Below are positions 36,601 through 44,822 of a stretch of DNA of 64,000 bases, in pieces. The notes below the pieces were generated by a model. That model saw only the letters and a program-made list of their open reading frames with translations, did no database searches and was not told the origin of the DNA. Within the stretch, counting starts at the first letter, position 1. Each line of letters starts with the position of its first letter. This DNA is from Novosphingobium piscinae (GTDB taxonomy: Bacteria > Pseudomonadota > Alphaproteobacteria > Sphingomonadales > Sphingomonadaceae), in assembly GCF_014230355.1 (NCBI RefSeq), contig NZ_JACLAX010000001.1:310001-374000 (forward strand), read 5' to 3'. The translations under genes and the position numbers were made by a program.

Positions 36601-38733
36601 TCAGAAGTCGATCGAGGCGCTGGCCCGGACCGTGCGGGGCTGGCCCTGCAGCAAGGCTGCGGAGAACACGTCGAACGCGGACGCCCAGAACCGCCGGTTG
36701 GCCACGTTATCGACCCCGAAGCGCAGGGTCAGTGGCTTGTCCGCGACCACCGCGACATAGCGCGCGCCCAGATCGAAGCGGGTCCATTCGGGCAGGCTCA
36801 GCGTGTTGGCGACATTGACCGCCTGCCGTCCGGTGTGCACGACCCGCCCGGTCAGGGTGAACCCGGTGGCCGGCACGTCCCATTCGAGGCCGGCGTTGGC
36901 GGTCCATTCGGGCACGCCCACGGCGCGGTTGCCCTGGTTGACGCCCCCGCTGGTCCGGCGCAGCCGCGCATCGACCACCGACAGGCCGCTGATCACCCGC
37001 AGCCCCGGCACCGGCTCGCCATTGGCGGTGAACTCGACGCCCTGGTTGCGCTGCTCGCCGAACAGCCCGAACCGCTTGAGCCCGCCGCCGGCATCGACCG
37101 CATAGCCGACCGGCAGGTCAATGCGGAACAGCGAGAGGCCCAGATCGAACCCGCCCGCGCGCAGCTTGCCGCCCACCTCGTACTGGATCGACCGGACCGG
37201 TGCGAAGACCTGGCCAGCATTGATCACGGTGGCATCGAGCGGCGCGGTAGGACCCTGCTGCAGGCCCTCGATGCGGTTGGCGAACAGGGCCAGCCCGGTG
37301 ACCGGCTTGATCACCAGCCCCGCAACCGGGGTCAGCGCCGAGCGGTCGTAGACGCTGTCGAGCTGGCCGCCGTTGTAGTAGTTGTAGCTCTTGACCAGCA
37401 TGTCCTGCAGCCGCACGCCGCCGGTCAGCAGGATGCGGTCACCCCACAGGCCCACCGTGTCCGCGGCGAAGGCCGAGAGCAGCCGGGTGCGGCTGATCGG
37501 GAAGGGATCGGCCAGGTTGCCGCCGACAAAGGCGGAGGCCGGGATCGCCACGGTCGCCGGGTTGGTCAGGTTGGTTGCGAAACCGGCGAAGCCCGGGCCA
37601 TAGAGGAAGTCGAAGGCATTGCGGTTGACCTGCCATACCGCGGCCCCGCCCAGGTTGATCTCCTGGGTGACAGCCTGCCCAAGCTTGACCCGCAGGCCCG
37701 CCTGGAACGCGGCATTGTTGTCCGTCCGCGGGACGTAGAGCGCATTGCCGTTGGCCGCGCCGGTCGCCGCGTCGAGCACGGTGATGCCGCCATAGATGCC
37801 CTCCTCGCGGCCATCGCGCAGACCGCCAGTGGCATAGAGCATGGCCTTGTCGCCCAGATCCTGCTCGATGCGCAGCACCCCGAACAGGTCGCGCAGCCGG
37901 GTATAGGTCCAGGGCTGGGCATAGTTCGCGCTGGCGGCCGGCACGGCCGGCAGGGTGGCGGTGCCGATCGTCACCTTCGGCCGCAGGCCGCGCACCTCGA
38001 CGTTCTGGTAGCCAAGGTCGAGCGCCACCCTCGTATTGTCGTCACGCCAGTCGAAGGCCGCGCCAAGCGTCGTCGTGCGGCGGAACTCGCCGTCGATCGC
38101 CACGTCACCACTGCGGTAGGCGCCGTTGATCCGCACCCCGAAGGCCCCGTCCGCCCCGAACCGGCGCGACAGATCGAGGCTGCCGCCGACGTGCCGGTCG
38201 CCGGTATAGCCGAAAGTCGCGCGGGTCAGCGGCTGCTCGCCGGCGCGCTTGAGCTGGAGGTTGACGCTGCCGCCCACCGCCGATCCGCCGGGGGCCGCGC
38301 CGTTGAGAAAGGCCGAGGCACCGTTGAGCACCTGCACGCTCTCGAACAGCTCGGGGGCGATCAGCTGGCGCGGGGCGATCCCGTACAGCCCGTTCAGCCC
38401 GACATCGTCGCCAAAGAGCGCGAAACCGCGGATCACGAACTGCTCGGCAGCATTGCCGAAGCCATAGCTCGTGCGCACCGTCGGATCGTTCTCGAGCACC
38501 TGGCCGAGCGTCAGCGGCTGCTGGTTGAGGATCAGCGCGGCATTGTAGCTGCGGACCATGAAGGGCACGTCCTCGCCGCGCTTGGCTCCGAGCACGCCGA
38601 GCGATCCCTCGTCGCTGACCGCCGTCGCATTGGTGCGCTGGGCGGTGACGACGATGTCGGCGGCGGGTTCGTCGGCGAGAGCCGTCGTGGCCGGGACGAA
38701 CAGGCTGGCGGCAAGCAGAGGGGCATATTTCAC
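36601..38733 (-). CDS. TonB-dependent siderophore receptor of a PepSY operon
   Basis: A 710-residue outer-membrane receptor. The GTG at 38733 overlaps the stop of the small upstream gene (GTGA) and leads into a signal peptide (YAPLLAASLFVPATTALA). The plug has ADIVVTAQRTNATA, YNAALILNQQPLTLGQVLEN, FVIRGFALFGDDV and GASAFLNGAAPGGSAVGGSV. The barrel ends RASASIDF with a terminal phenylalanine. The size and plug match TonB-dependent siderophore receptors. It is the third gene of an operon after a PepSY membrane protein, a common arrangement in which the PepSY protein is thought to act as a ferric-siderophore reductase. Expression is probably iron-controlled through the Fur-like box at 40105-40123. 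Confidence 0.94.
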   Translation of the reverse strand: MKYAPLLAASLFVPATTALADEPAADIVVTAQRTNATAVSDEGSLGVLGAKRGEDVPFMVRSYNAALILNQQPLTLGQVLENDPTVRTSYGFGNAAEQFVIRGFALFGDDVGLNGLYGIAPRQLIAPELFESVQVLNGASAFLNGAAPGGSAVGGSVNLQLKRAGEQPLTRATFGYTGDRHVGGSLDLSRRFGADGAFGVRINGAYRSGDVAIDGEFRRTTTLGAAFDWRDDNTRVALDLGYQNVEVRGLRPKVTIGTATLPAVPAASANYAQPWTYTRLRDLFGVLRIEQDLGDKAMLYATGGLRDGREEGIYGGITVLDAATGAANGNALYVPRTDNNAAFQAGLRVKLGQAVTQEINLGGAAVWQVNRNAFDFLYGPGFAGFATNLTNPATVAIPASAFVGGNLADPFPISRTRLLSAFAADTVGLWGDRILLTGGVRLQDMLVKSYNYYNGGQLDSVYDRSALTPVAGLVIKPVTGLALFANRIEGLQQGPTAPLDATVINAGQVFAPVRSIQYEVGGKLRAGGFDLGLSLFRIDLPVGYAVDAGGGLKRFGLFGEQRNQGVEFTANGEPVPGLRVISGLSVVDARLRRTSGGVNQGNRAVGVPEWTANAGLEWDVPATGFTLTGRVVHTGRQAVNVANTLSLPEWTRFDLGARYVAVVADKPLTLRFGVDNVANRRFWASAFDVFSAALLQGQPRTVRASASIDF

Positions 38734-38948
38734 GGGCTGACTTTCCGGTTGGACCCGCGCCGCTTCGGGCGCTGGCGGGTGAGGTGGAGGGAGAACAGGG
38801 CCAGCGGCAGGGCCAGCGCGGCGGTGCAGACCAGGTCGCGCCAGCCATCCCCGGTCAGCCCGAGGACCAGCCCGCCGAGCGACAGGGCCGCCAGCAGCAG
38901 CGGGACCGCAAGCACGGCAGCGGGGCGGCGCGTGGCCGGGCGGGTCAT
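38730..38948 (-). CDS. Small two-helix membrane protein in siderophore operon
   Basis: A 72-residue protein. Its ATG overlaps the PepSY gene stop (ATGA) and its TGA overlaps the TBDR GTG (GTGA), so it is translated in a coupled chain. It has two hydrophobic helices (about residues 11-30 and 35-55) and a very basic C-terminus (RQRPKRRGSNRK). Small proteins in this position of PepSY/TBDR operons are often DUF3325/DUF3649-like; I cannot assign it to one of these. It may support assembly or function of the PepSY reductase. Confidence 0.8.
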   Translation of the reverse strand: MTRPATRRPAAVLAVPLLLAALSLGGLVLGLTGDGWRDLVCTAALALPLALFSLHLTRQRPKRRGSNRKVSP

Positions 38949-40069
38949 GACATCCCCTGTGAGCGCGGCCGGCGCTTGCCCCACCACAACAGCAGACCGG
39001 ACCACAGCACCCGGATCGTCGCCAGATCGAGCAGCGCCCAGACGAGCTTGAGCCCAAACCCGCCATAATCACCAAAATGCAGCGGCCGCGACAGCATCAG
39101 CGCCTGCATCGAGACCGGCATGGTGCGCAGCGCAGCCAGCCGGCCGGAGACCGCATCGACAAGCGCCGGGGTCAGCAGATGGCTGGTCAGCGGGGTATCG
39201 CCCTGGAAGAAGATCGCATAGTGGCGGCCGCTGCTCCAGGCCCCGCCGGGAAAGCCGATGAACTGCGGCAGAAGTCCGCCCCTGGCGGCCTCCGCGGCGG
39301 CCAGCGCCCGGTCGACCGAGCCGTAGCGGACCGGGTCGAGCCGCGGCGCCTGCCCGGCTCCGGCCACCATGCTGGACAGCTCGCGCTGCCGCCAGGCCGC
39401 GGTCAGCGGATCGGCGAAGGCATTGAGCGCGCCGGTCGCCCCGATCACCAGTGTCCAGCCGAGGATCACGATCCCCAGCAGGTTGTGCTCGTCGAGCCTG
39501 GCGATGCGGGACGAGCGTCCCTGCCGCAGCGTGCCGAACGGCAGGCGGCGCATGAACGGCACGTAGAGCACCACGCCCGAGATCAGTGCGATCAGGAACA
39601 GGATCCCCATGACGCCCAGGAACAGCATCCCGGGCAGCCCGAGCAGCAGGTCGGTGTGGAGCTTCAGCAGCACGGCCATCAGCCCGTCGCCGCGCACCTC
39701 ACCCAGCGCCTGCCCGGTCGCACGATTGTAGGAATAGAGCCGCATCTCCGCCGGCGCCGCAGCGGGGTGCGGCCCCACGGTCACGGTGATTTCAGGCGTA
39801 TCGGAGCTGAATCCGACAAACAACGGGACACCCCGACTGCCGCGATCGGTCCGGTAATCGCCGAGTGCCGCGGCGATGATCGCATCGAGCAGCCGGCCGC
39901 CGCGGGCCGAAGGCACCCCGCTCAGCTCTGGCCGAGGGCCCAGCGCGTCCAGTTCGTCATGGAAGATCAGCGGCAGGCCGGTGAGGCACAGCAGCAGCAG
40001 GAAGGCGGTGCAGACCAGACTGGTCCACCGGTGGGTCCATTCCCATGCCCTGATCGTGCAGCTCCGCAT
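38945..40069 (-). CDS. PepSY-associated transmembrane protein, probable ferric-siderophore reductase
   Basis: A 374-residue inner-membrane protein with four hydrophobic segments: about residues 15-37, 140-165, 190-215 and 335-360. The periplasmic loops hold PepSY-like sequence. Conserved histidines that could bind heme or iron are visible in KLHTDLLLGLPG, LDEHNLLG and RPLHFGDYGG, as in FoxB/VciB-like PepSY proteins. The first gene of the operon PepSY - small membrane protein - TBDR, it would reduce iron released from an imported siderophore in the periplasm (role inferred from family). The promoter region is shared with a divergent TBDR and contains a Fur-like box. Confidence 0.9.
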   Translation of the reverse strand: MRSCTIRAWEWTHRWTSLVCTAFLLLLCLTGLPLIFHDELDALGPRPELSGVPSARGGRLLDAIIAAALGDYRTDRGSRGVPLFVGFSSDTPEITVTVGPHPAAAPAEMRLYSYNRATGQALGEVRGDGLMAVLLKLHTDLLLGLPGMLFLGVMGILFLIALISGVVLYVPFMRRLPFGTLRQGRSSRIARLDEHNLLGIVILGWTLVIGATGALNAFADPLTAAWRQRELSSMVAGAGQAPRLDPVRYGSVDRALAAAEAARGGLLPQFIGFPGGAWSSGRHYAIFFQGDTPLTSHLLTPALVDAVSGRLAALRTMPVSMQALMLSRPLHFGDYGGFGLKLVWALLDLATIRVLWSGLLLWWGKRRPRSQGMS

Positions 40070-40104
40070 CGGCGCTGCAGCTAGGCCAGCTGCGCTCCTG
40101 AGTC

Positions 40105-40123
40105 AATGCGAATGACTCGCAAT
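40105..40123. promoter_or_regulatory. Fur-like box between two TBDR operons
   Basis: AATGCGA-ATGAC-TCGCAAT is an inverted repeat with 6 of 7 matching arm positions, followed by AGCATTATTT. It lies 36 bases upstream of the PepSY start and 220 bases upstream of the divergent TBDR. GCGAATGA-x-TCGCA patterns are found upstream of iron-uptake receptors in proteobacteria. I infer iron repression of both units. Confidence 0.6.
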
Positions 40124-40342
40124 AGCATTATTTCGAGACAAAGCGGACCATCGTGGCCAGGGGCAGCATCGCCGCCGGGCTTACAGTCCCTGTCAGATCG
40201 CGGTCTTGGCCATGCCGCAGAACCGACCCCGAGCGGTAACCGAACTGGCATTCGGCTGTCACCTCCACCGCCTAACGCCGGCCAGCCCAACGGGCGCGGC
40301 CGGGTCGGCGCGCCACCGGGCCACACACAGGGAGGTCCTTTC

Positions 40343-42658
40343 ATGCCGAAGTTCATCGCGTTTCTGCTCGCCACCAGCGCCCTGCTGCCGCAACTGGCCC
40401 GTGCCGCGGAGCTCGCCGACGAGGCGGAGGGCGAGGCCGCGGGTGAGGCCGCGTCCGAAATCGTCGTGTTCGGCCAGGGCCAGACCCGCCAGGTCCAGGA
40501 GATCAAGGCCGCCGACATCCAGGTCCTCACCCCGGGCAGCAGCCCGCTGCGGGCGATCGAGAAGCTGCCCAGCGTCAACTTCCAGTCGGCCGATCCGTTC
40601 GGCGCCTATGAATGGTCGACCCGGGTGACGATCCGCGGCTTCAACCAGAACCAGCTCGGCTTCACGCTCGACGGCATTCCGCTCGGCGACATGTCCTATG
40701 GCAACTACAACGGCCTGCACATCAGCCGGGCGGTGTCGGGCGACAACATCGGCCGTACGTTGGTCTCGCAGGGCTCAGGCTCGATCGACACCCAGTCGAC
40801 CAACAACCTTGGCGGAACGCTGCAGTTCTTCACCGCCGATCCGGCCGACGTGCTGGGGGTGACGGCCCATGTCACCGGTGGCTCGTCGAACACCGCGCGC
40901 GGCTTCCTGCGGGTCGGCCTGGGCCAGGCCGACGGGCTGCGCGGGTTCGGCTCGGTGCAGTACTACAAGACCGACAAATGGAAGGGCGATGGCCAGCAGC
41001 GCCAGTGGCTGCTCAACGCCAAGATCGTCGCGCCGGTGGGCGATTCGACCATCGAGGCCTATGTCAGCCATTCCGACCGGGCCGAGCAGGACTACCAGGA
41101 CCTTTCGCTCGGGATGATCAGTCGGCTCGGCTATGACTGGGACAACTTCGGTCCGTCCAACTATGCGCTGGCCGTGCGCGTTGCCGATATCGGCGCCAAC
41201 CGCGGCGACAGCGGCACCACCCCGCTCAACCCCGCCGCCGGCACGACCTATCCGGCGCCGATCACCACACTCGACGACGCCTACTACGATGCCTCGGGCC
41301 TGCGCCGTGACACCCTCGCCGCGATCGGGCTGACCTCGCCGTTCGGCGAGCAGGTGACCTGGGCCCTCAAGGGGTATTGGCACCACAACCTCGGCCAGGG
41401 CACCTGGGGTACGCCCTATGTCAACAGCCCGACCGGCGTGCCGATGGCGGTCCGCACGACCGAATACGAGATCAACCGGGTCGGCCTGTTCAGCACGGTC
41501 AAGGCGCAGCTCGGCTTCAACGACCTGACGATCGGCGCATGGTACGAAAGCAACGACTTCCAGCAGGCCCGCCGGTTCTATGCCTATGCCAGCCGGACCA
41601 ACCCCGGGCTGGATCACCGCAAGTTCATGCGCAATCCCTTCTTCACCCAGTGGGACATCCAGTTCGTCACGCGCACCTTCCAGTACTTCGTCGAGGATAC
41701 GATCGATCTCGGGGCGGCCAAGATCAATCTGGGCTGGAAGGGCTTTGCCGTGACCAACCAGGCCACCCCGACCGTCCTGGGAGGACGGACCGTGGGCAAG
41801 CTCAAGACGATCGACTGGTTCCAGCCGCATCTCGGGGCCACCTACAAGGTGACCGACGCGGTCGAGGCCTTCGCCGGCTTCACCCAGGTCACCCGCGCCT
41901 TCGCCTCGGCCACCACGGCCGGGCCGTTCTCGTCAACCCAGCTCGGCTTCGACGCGATCAAGCCGTTCCTCAAGCCGGAACAGTCCGACACCTACGAGGC
42001 CGGGCTGCGCTTCGGCGCGGGCGGGTTCCACGGCGTGCTCGCCGGCTACTGGGTAAACTTCCGCAACCGTCTGCTGACCATCCCGACTTCGGTCGGCATC
42101 GTTGGCGCGGCCAATGCGCTGCAGAACGTTGGCGGCGTCCAGGCAAAGGGGATCGAGGCCAGCGGCGAATACAAGCTGGGCGCCTGGACGGTGTTCGCCA
42201 GCTATGCCTACAACGACAATACCTACCAGGACGACGTGGTGATCCGCAACGCGGCCGGGGTGGCGACGTCGGTGATCCCGACCAAGGGCAAGACCGTGAC
42301 CGATTCGCCGCGTCACATCGCCCATGCCGAGATCGCCTACGACGATGATGCGCTGTTTGGACGGATCGGGGTCAACGCCATGTCGAAGCGCTTCTTCACT
42401 TATACCAACGGCCTCGTCACCACGGGCGACGGGCTGGGTGCGGTGCCGGGCCAGACGATCGTCGATGCCACGCTGGGCTACCGCTTCGATATCGGCCTGG
42501 GCAAGCCGGTCGAGCTGCAGCTCAATGCCACCAACCTGTTCAACAAGCGCTACATCGCCACGATCGGATCGAACGGGTTCGGCAACGTCGGCGACAACCA
42601 GACCTTCCTTGCCGGTGCGCCGCGCCAGGTCTTCGCCACGCTCAGGGTCACCTACTGA
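40343..42658 (+). CDS. TonB-dependent receptor coupled to a phosphodiesterase
   Basis: A 771-residue outer-membrane receptor. The ATG at 40343 follows GGGAGG and begins a signal peptide ending PQLARAAE. The plug has SEIVVFGQGQTRQVQEIKAA, SPLRAIEKLPSVNFQSADPF, TRVTIRGFNQNQLGFTLDGI and SIDTQSTNNLGGTLQF. The barrel ends TLRVTY. This plug type (ADIQVLTPGSSPLRAIEKLP) recurs in sphingomonads but the ligand is not established to my knowledge. The stop overlaps the start of a secreted phosphodiesterase (TGATG), suggesting that the receptor imports a phospho-compound, or a metal complex of one, which the enzyme cleaves. The Fur-like box upstream suggests an iron link, and an inositol-phosphate or nucleotide-like iron chelator would reconcile the two (inference). 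Confidence 0.94.
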   Translation: MPKFIAFLLATSALLPQLARAAELADEAEGEAAGEAASEIVVFGQGQTRQVQEIKAADIQVLTPGSSPLRAIEKLPSVNFQSADPFGAYEWSTRVTIRGFNQNQLGFTLDGIPLGDMSYGNYNGLHISRAVSGDNIGRTLVSQGSGSIDTQSTNNLGGTLQFFTADPADVLGVTAHVTGGSSNTARGFLRVGLGQADGLRGFGSVQYYKTDKWKGDGQQRQWLLNAKIVAPVGDSTIEAYVSHSDRAEQDYQDLSLGMISRLGYDWDNFGPSNYALAVRVADIGANRGDSGTTPLNPAAGTTYPAPITTLDDAYYDASGLRRDTLAAIGLTSPFGEQVTWALKGYWHHNLGQGTWGTPYVNSPTGVPMAVRTTEYEINRVGLFSTVKAQLGFNDLTIGAWYESNDFQQARRFYAYASRTNPGLDHRKFMRNPFFTQWDIQFVTRTFQYFVEDTIDLGAAKINLGWKGFAVTNQATPTVLGGRTVGKLKTIDWFQPHLGATYKVTDAVEAFAGFTQVTRAFASATTAGPFSSTQLGFDAIKPFLKPEQSDTYEAGLRFGAGGFHGVLAGYWVNFRNRLLTIPTSVGIVGAANALQNVGGVQAKGIEASGEYKLGAWTVFASYAYNDNTYQDDVVIRNAAGVATSVIPTKGKTVTDSPRHIAHAEIAYDDDALFGRIGVNAMSKRFFTYTNGLVTTGDGLGAVPGQTIVDATLGYRFDIGLGKPVELQLNATNLFNKRYIATIGSNGFGNVGDNQTFLAGAPRQVFATLRVTY

Positions 42659-44082
42659 TGCGCCGCGCCGCGCTGGCCGCCCTTGTTCCGGTCCTCGCCC
42701 CGGTCCTGGCACCGGTCCTCGCCCCGGTCATCGCCCTCGCCCCGGTCCCGGCCGGGGCGGCACCGGCCAGCGCGGCCTCACCGCCCCGCGCCGGGCAGCC
42801 CGTGCTGCTGGTCTCGATCGACGGGCTAAGGCCCGACGACGTGCTCGCCGCCGAAGCCCGCGGCATCAGGGTACCCAACCTGCGGCGCTTCGTCGTCGCG
42901 GGCAGCTATGCCACAGGGGTCACCGGGGTCCTCCCGACGCTGACCTACCCCAGCCATACCACCCTGCTCACCGGCACGGCACCGGCGCGGCACGGCATCG
43001 TCAACAACACCACGTTCGACCCCACCCAGATCAACTCCGGCGGCTGGTACTGGTACGCCGCCGACCAGCGCGCGCGGACCCTGTGGGACGCGGCGCGCGA
43101 GGCCGGCTGGACTACCGCCAACATCCACTGGCCGGTGAGCGTCGGCGCCGCCAACCTGACCTGGAACCTGCCGCAGATCTGGCGCAGCGGGCACGACGAC
43201 GATCGCAAGCTGCTGACCGCCCTCGCCACCCCCGGGCTGGTCACCGTGCTCGAACAGGCTTGCGGCGAGCCCTATGCCCAGGGGATCGACGAGACCCTGG
43301 CGGGGGATCGCAACCGCACCCGCTTCGCCGCCAGTCTGATCCGCCGGCACAGGCCCGGCCTGGTCACCGTCTACCTGGCCGCGCTGGATCACGAGGAGCA
43401 CGCCTCCGGTCCGGGCAGCCCCCAGGCCGTGGCCGTGCTGGAGGCGATCGATGCCCTGGTGGGCGAGCTGGCCGAGGCCGAACTGGCCGCGCATCCCGAT
43501 GCCGTGATCGCCCTGGTCAGCGACCATGGCTTTGCCGCGACCGATAGCGAGGTGAACCTGTTCCGCCCCTTCGTCGAGGCGGGCCTGATCACCGCCAACG
43601 CCGAGGGCAAGATCACCGCCTGGGAGGCGATGCCTTGGCCCTCGGGCGGATCATTCGCGATCGTGCTGGCCCGGCCCGACGACGCCGCGCTGGTCGCCCG
43701 GGTCCGCGCACTGCTTGACCAGGTCCGGGCCGATCCAGCAGCCCGCATCGCCAGTGTCAGCGACGGCACCGGAATTGCCGCGGCCGGAGGCAATCCGCAG
43801 GCGAGCTTCTATGTCGAGCTGGCGCGGGGTGCACTGTCGGCTCCGTGGCGCGGTGCCTCCGCCCCGCTGACCCGCGCCTCGACGTACAAGGGCATGCACG
43901 GCTACTTTCCGCAAAGTCCCGAGATGCGCTCGACGTTCATGATCCGCGGCCGCGGCATAGCCGCGGGGCGCAACCTTGGCGTGATCGACATGCGGGCGAT
44001 CGCCCCCACCCTGGCCGGGCTCATGGCGGCCCGGCTGCCAGGTGCCGAAGCAGCGCCTGTCGATCTGGCTCCCGCGAGGTAA
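42658..44082 (+). CDS. Secreted nucleotide pyrophosphatase/phosphodiesterase (alkaline phosphatase superfamily)
   Basis: A 474-residue ectonucleotide-pyrophosphatase/phosphodiesterase-like enzyme. The signal peptide contains four PVLA repeats. The two-zinc site is complete by eye: SIDGLRPDD (first Asp), YPSHTTLLTG (threonine nucleophile), DHEEHASGPGS (Asp and His), SDHGF (Asp-His) and KGMHGYFP (His). Such enzymes hydrolyse phosphodiester or pyrophosphate bonds in the periplasm. The ATG overlaps the TBDR stop by one base. This coupling indicates that the substrate arrives through, or is released for, that receptor. Downstream, two hairpins separate it from a convergent gene. Confidence 0.93.
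   Translation: MRRAALAALVPVLAPVLAPVLAPVIALAPVPAGAAPASAASPPRAGQPVLLVSIDGLRPDDVLAAEARGIRVPNLRRFVVAGSYATGVTGVLPTLTYPSHTTLLTGTAPARHGIVNNTTFDPTQINSGGWYWYAADQRARTLWDAAREAGWTTANIHWPVSVGAANLTWNLPQIWRSGHDDDRKLLTALATPGLVTVLEQACGEPYAQGIDETLAGDRNRTRFAASLIRRHRPGLVTVYLAALDHEEHASGPGSPQAVAVLEAIDALVGELAEAELAAHPDAVIALVSDHGFAATDSEVNLFRPFVEAGLITANAEGKITAWEAMPWPSGGSFAIVLARPDDAALVARVRALLDQVRADPAARIASVSDGTGIAAAGGNPQASFYVELARGALSAPWRGASAPLTRASTYKGMHGYFPQSPEMRSTFMIRGRGIAAGRNLGVIDMRAIAPTLAGLMAARLPGAEAAPVDLAPAR
42688..42735 (+). repeat. Four 12-bp tandem repeats in a signal-peptide coding region
   Basis: CCGGTCCTCGCC-type units at 42688, 42700, 42712 and 42724 encode PVLA PVLA PVLA PVIA in the signal peptide of the phosphodiesterase. 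Copy changes keep the frame and would only alter the hydrophobic-core length, so the export efficiency could vary by slippage. Confidence 0.75.
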
Positions 44083-44114
44083 CAGCCACGGAACGACGGG
44101 CCAAGCCGACCAGC

Positions 44115-44170
44115 GGCCCGGTGCCCCAGCGCCGCGGCAACCGGGCCTGGCTCGCCGGCGGTAGCGAGCC
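44115..44170. terminator. Two hairpins between convergent genes
   Basis: GGCCCGGT (44115-44122) pairs perfectly with ACCGGGCC (44140-44147), and GGCTCGC (44149-44155) with GCGAGCC (44164-44170). They lie between the phosphodiesterase stop and the stop of the convergent SnoaL-like gene, and probably end transcripts from both sides. No T-tract is present. Confidence 0.5.
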
Positions 44171-44182
44171 GGGGCACCCCTC

Positions 44183-44767
44183 TCACCAGCGCTCGCCGTC
44201 GCTCCCCACCTCGATCGGGCGCTGGTAGCTGCGGTCCTTCTTGCTCCAGACCGAGCGCAGGAAACCCTTGCACATCGGGCCGTTGACCCAGTCGGCCGGG
44301 CCATCGAGCGACATTTCGACGGTGCAGCGCCGGTAGAGCAGGCGCCACTCCGGCGTGCCGTCCGGACCGGCGCGGCGCTCGAGCCGGTCGAAATAGCGCC
44401 CCGGAGCGATCTTCATGGTCGCGCGGTCGGGCGAGAGCATCGTGCCGATCACATAGGTCTCGCAGTGCGCCGTATCGCCTGCGATCTCGCAGGTGTGGGT
44501 GGTGATGTTGTGCATGGTCGCCGAGAAGAACCGGGCATGCCCCAAGTTCGCCCGCGCCGGATAGTCGGGCGCCGGGGTCACGATCGGACCATGCTCGTCC
44601 ACGCCGTCAGGCCACCAGCAGGCGGCAATCAGGTCTTCGTCCTGGCGATCGCGACCGCGGGCCTAGCGCATGATGCAGTCAAGGATGTCCTGTCGCGCCT
44701 TGAGCTCGCGAACCGTGGCGGCGAGCGCGGTGAGATCGGGCGTGGGATCGGATGGGGTATCGGTCAT
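44183..44767 (-). pseudogene. SnoaL/NTF2-like protein gene interrupted by one in-frame TAG
   Basis: Starting at ATG 44767, the frame encodes a normal SnoaL-like N-terminus (VRELKARQDILDCIMR), hits TAG at codon 35 (44663-44665) and continues without another stop for ~159 codons (ARGRDRQDEDLIAACWWPDG, HGPIVTPAPDYPARANLG, ITTHTCEIAGDTAHCETYVI). In the family this position is usually tyrosine (CIxRYARGxDR), so one base changed TAT/TAC to TAG. The whole gene would be 194 codons, a usual size for these nuclear-transport-factor-2-like dehydratase/isomerase or hydroxylase-helper proteins. It lies 55 bases downstream of the secreted hydrolase on the same strand. The rest of the frame has not decayed, so the lesion is recent, a sequencing error, or suppressed. 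Confidence 0.8.
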
Positions 44768-44822
44768 GGCTTGCTATCCTTGCGGGCTGGCGGACGTCAG
44801 CCGGCCACCGCCGCGCTCCCGC

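Noticed and set aside
44663..44665. Amber codon as pyrrolysine or programmed readthrough
   Set aside because: No pyl genes or readthrough signal are visible and the family residue here is tyrosine. A point mutation or sequencing error is simpler.
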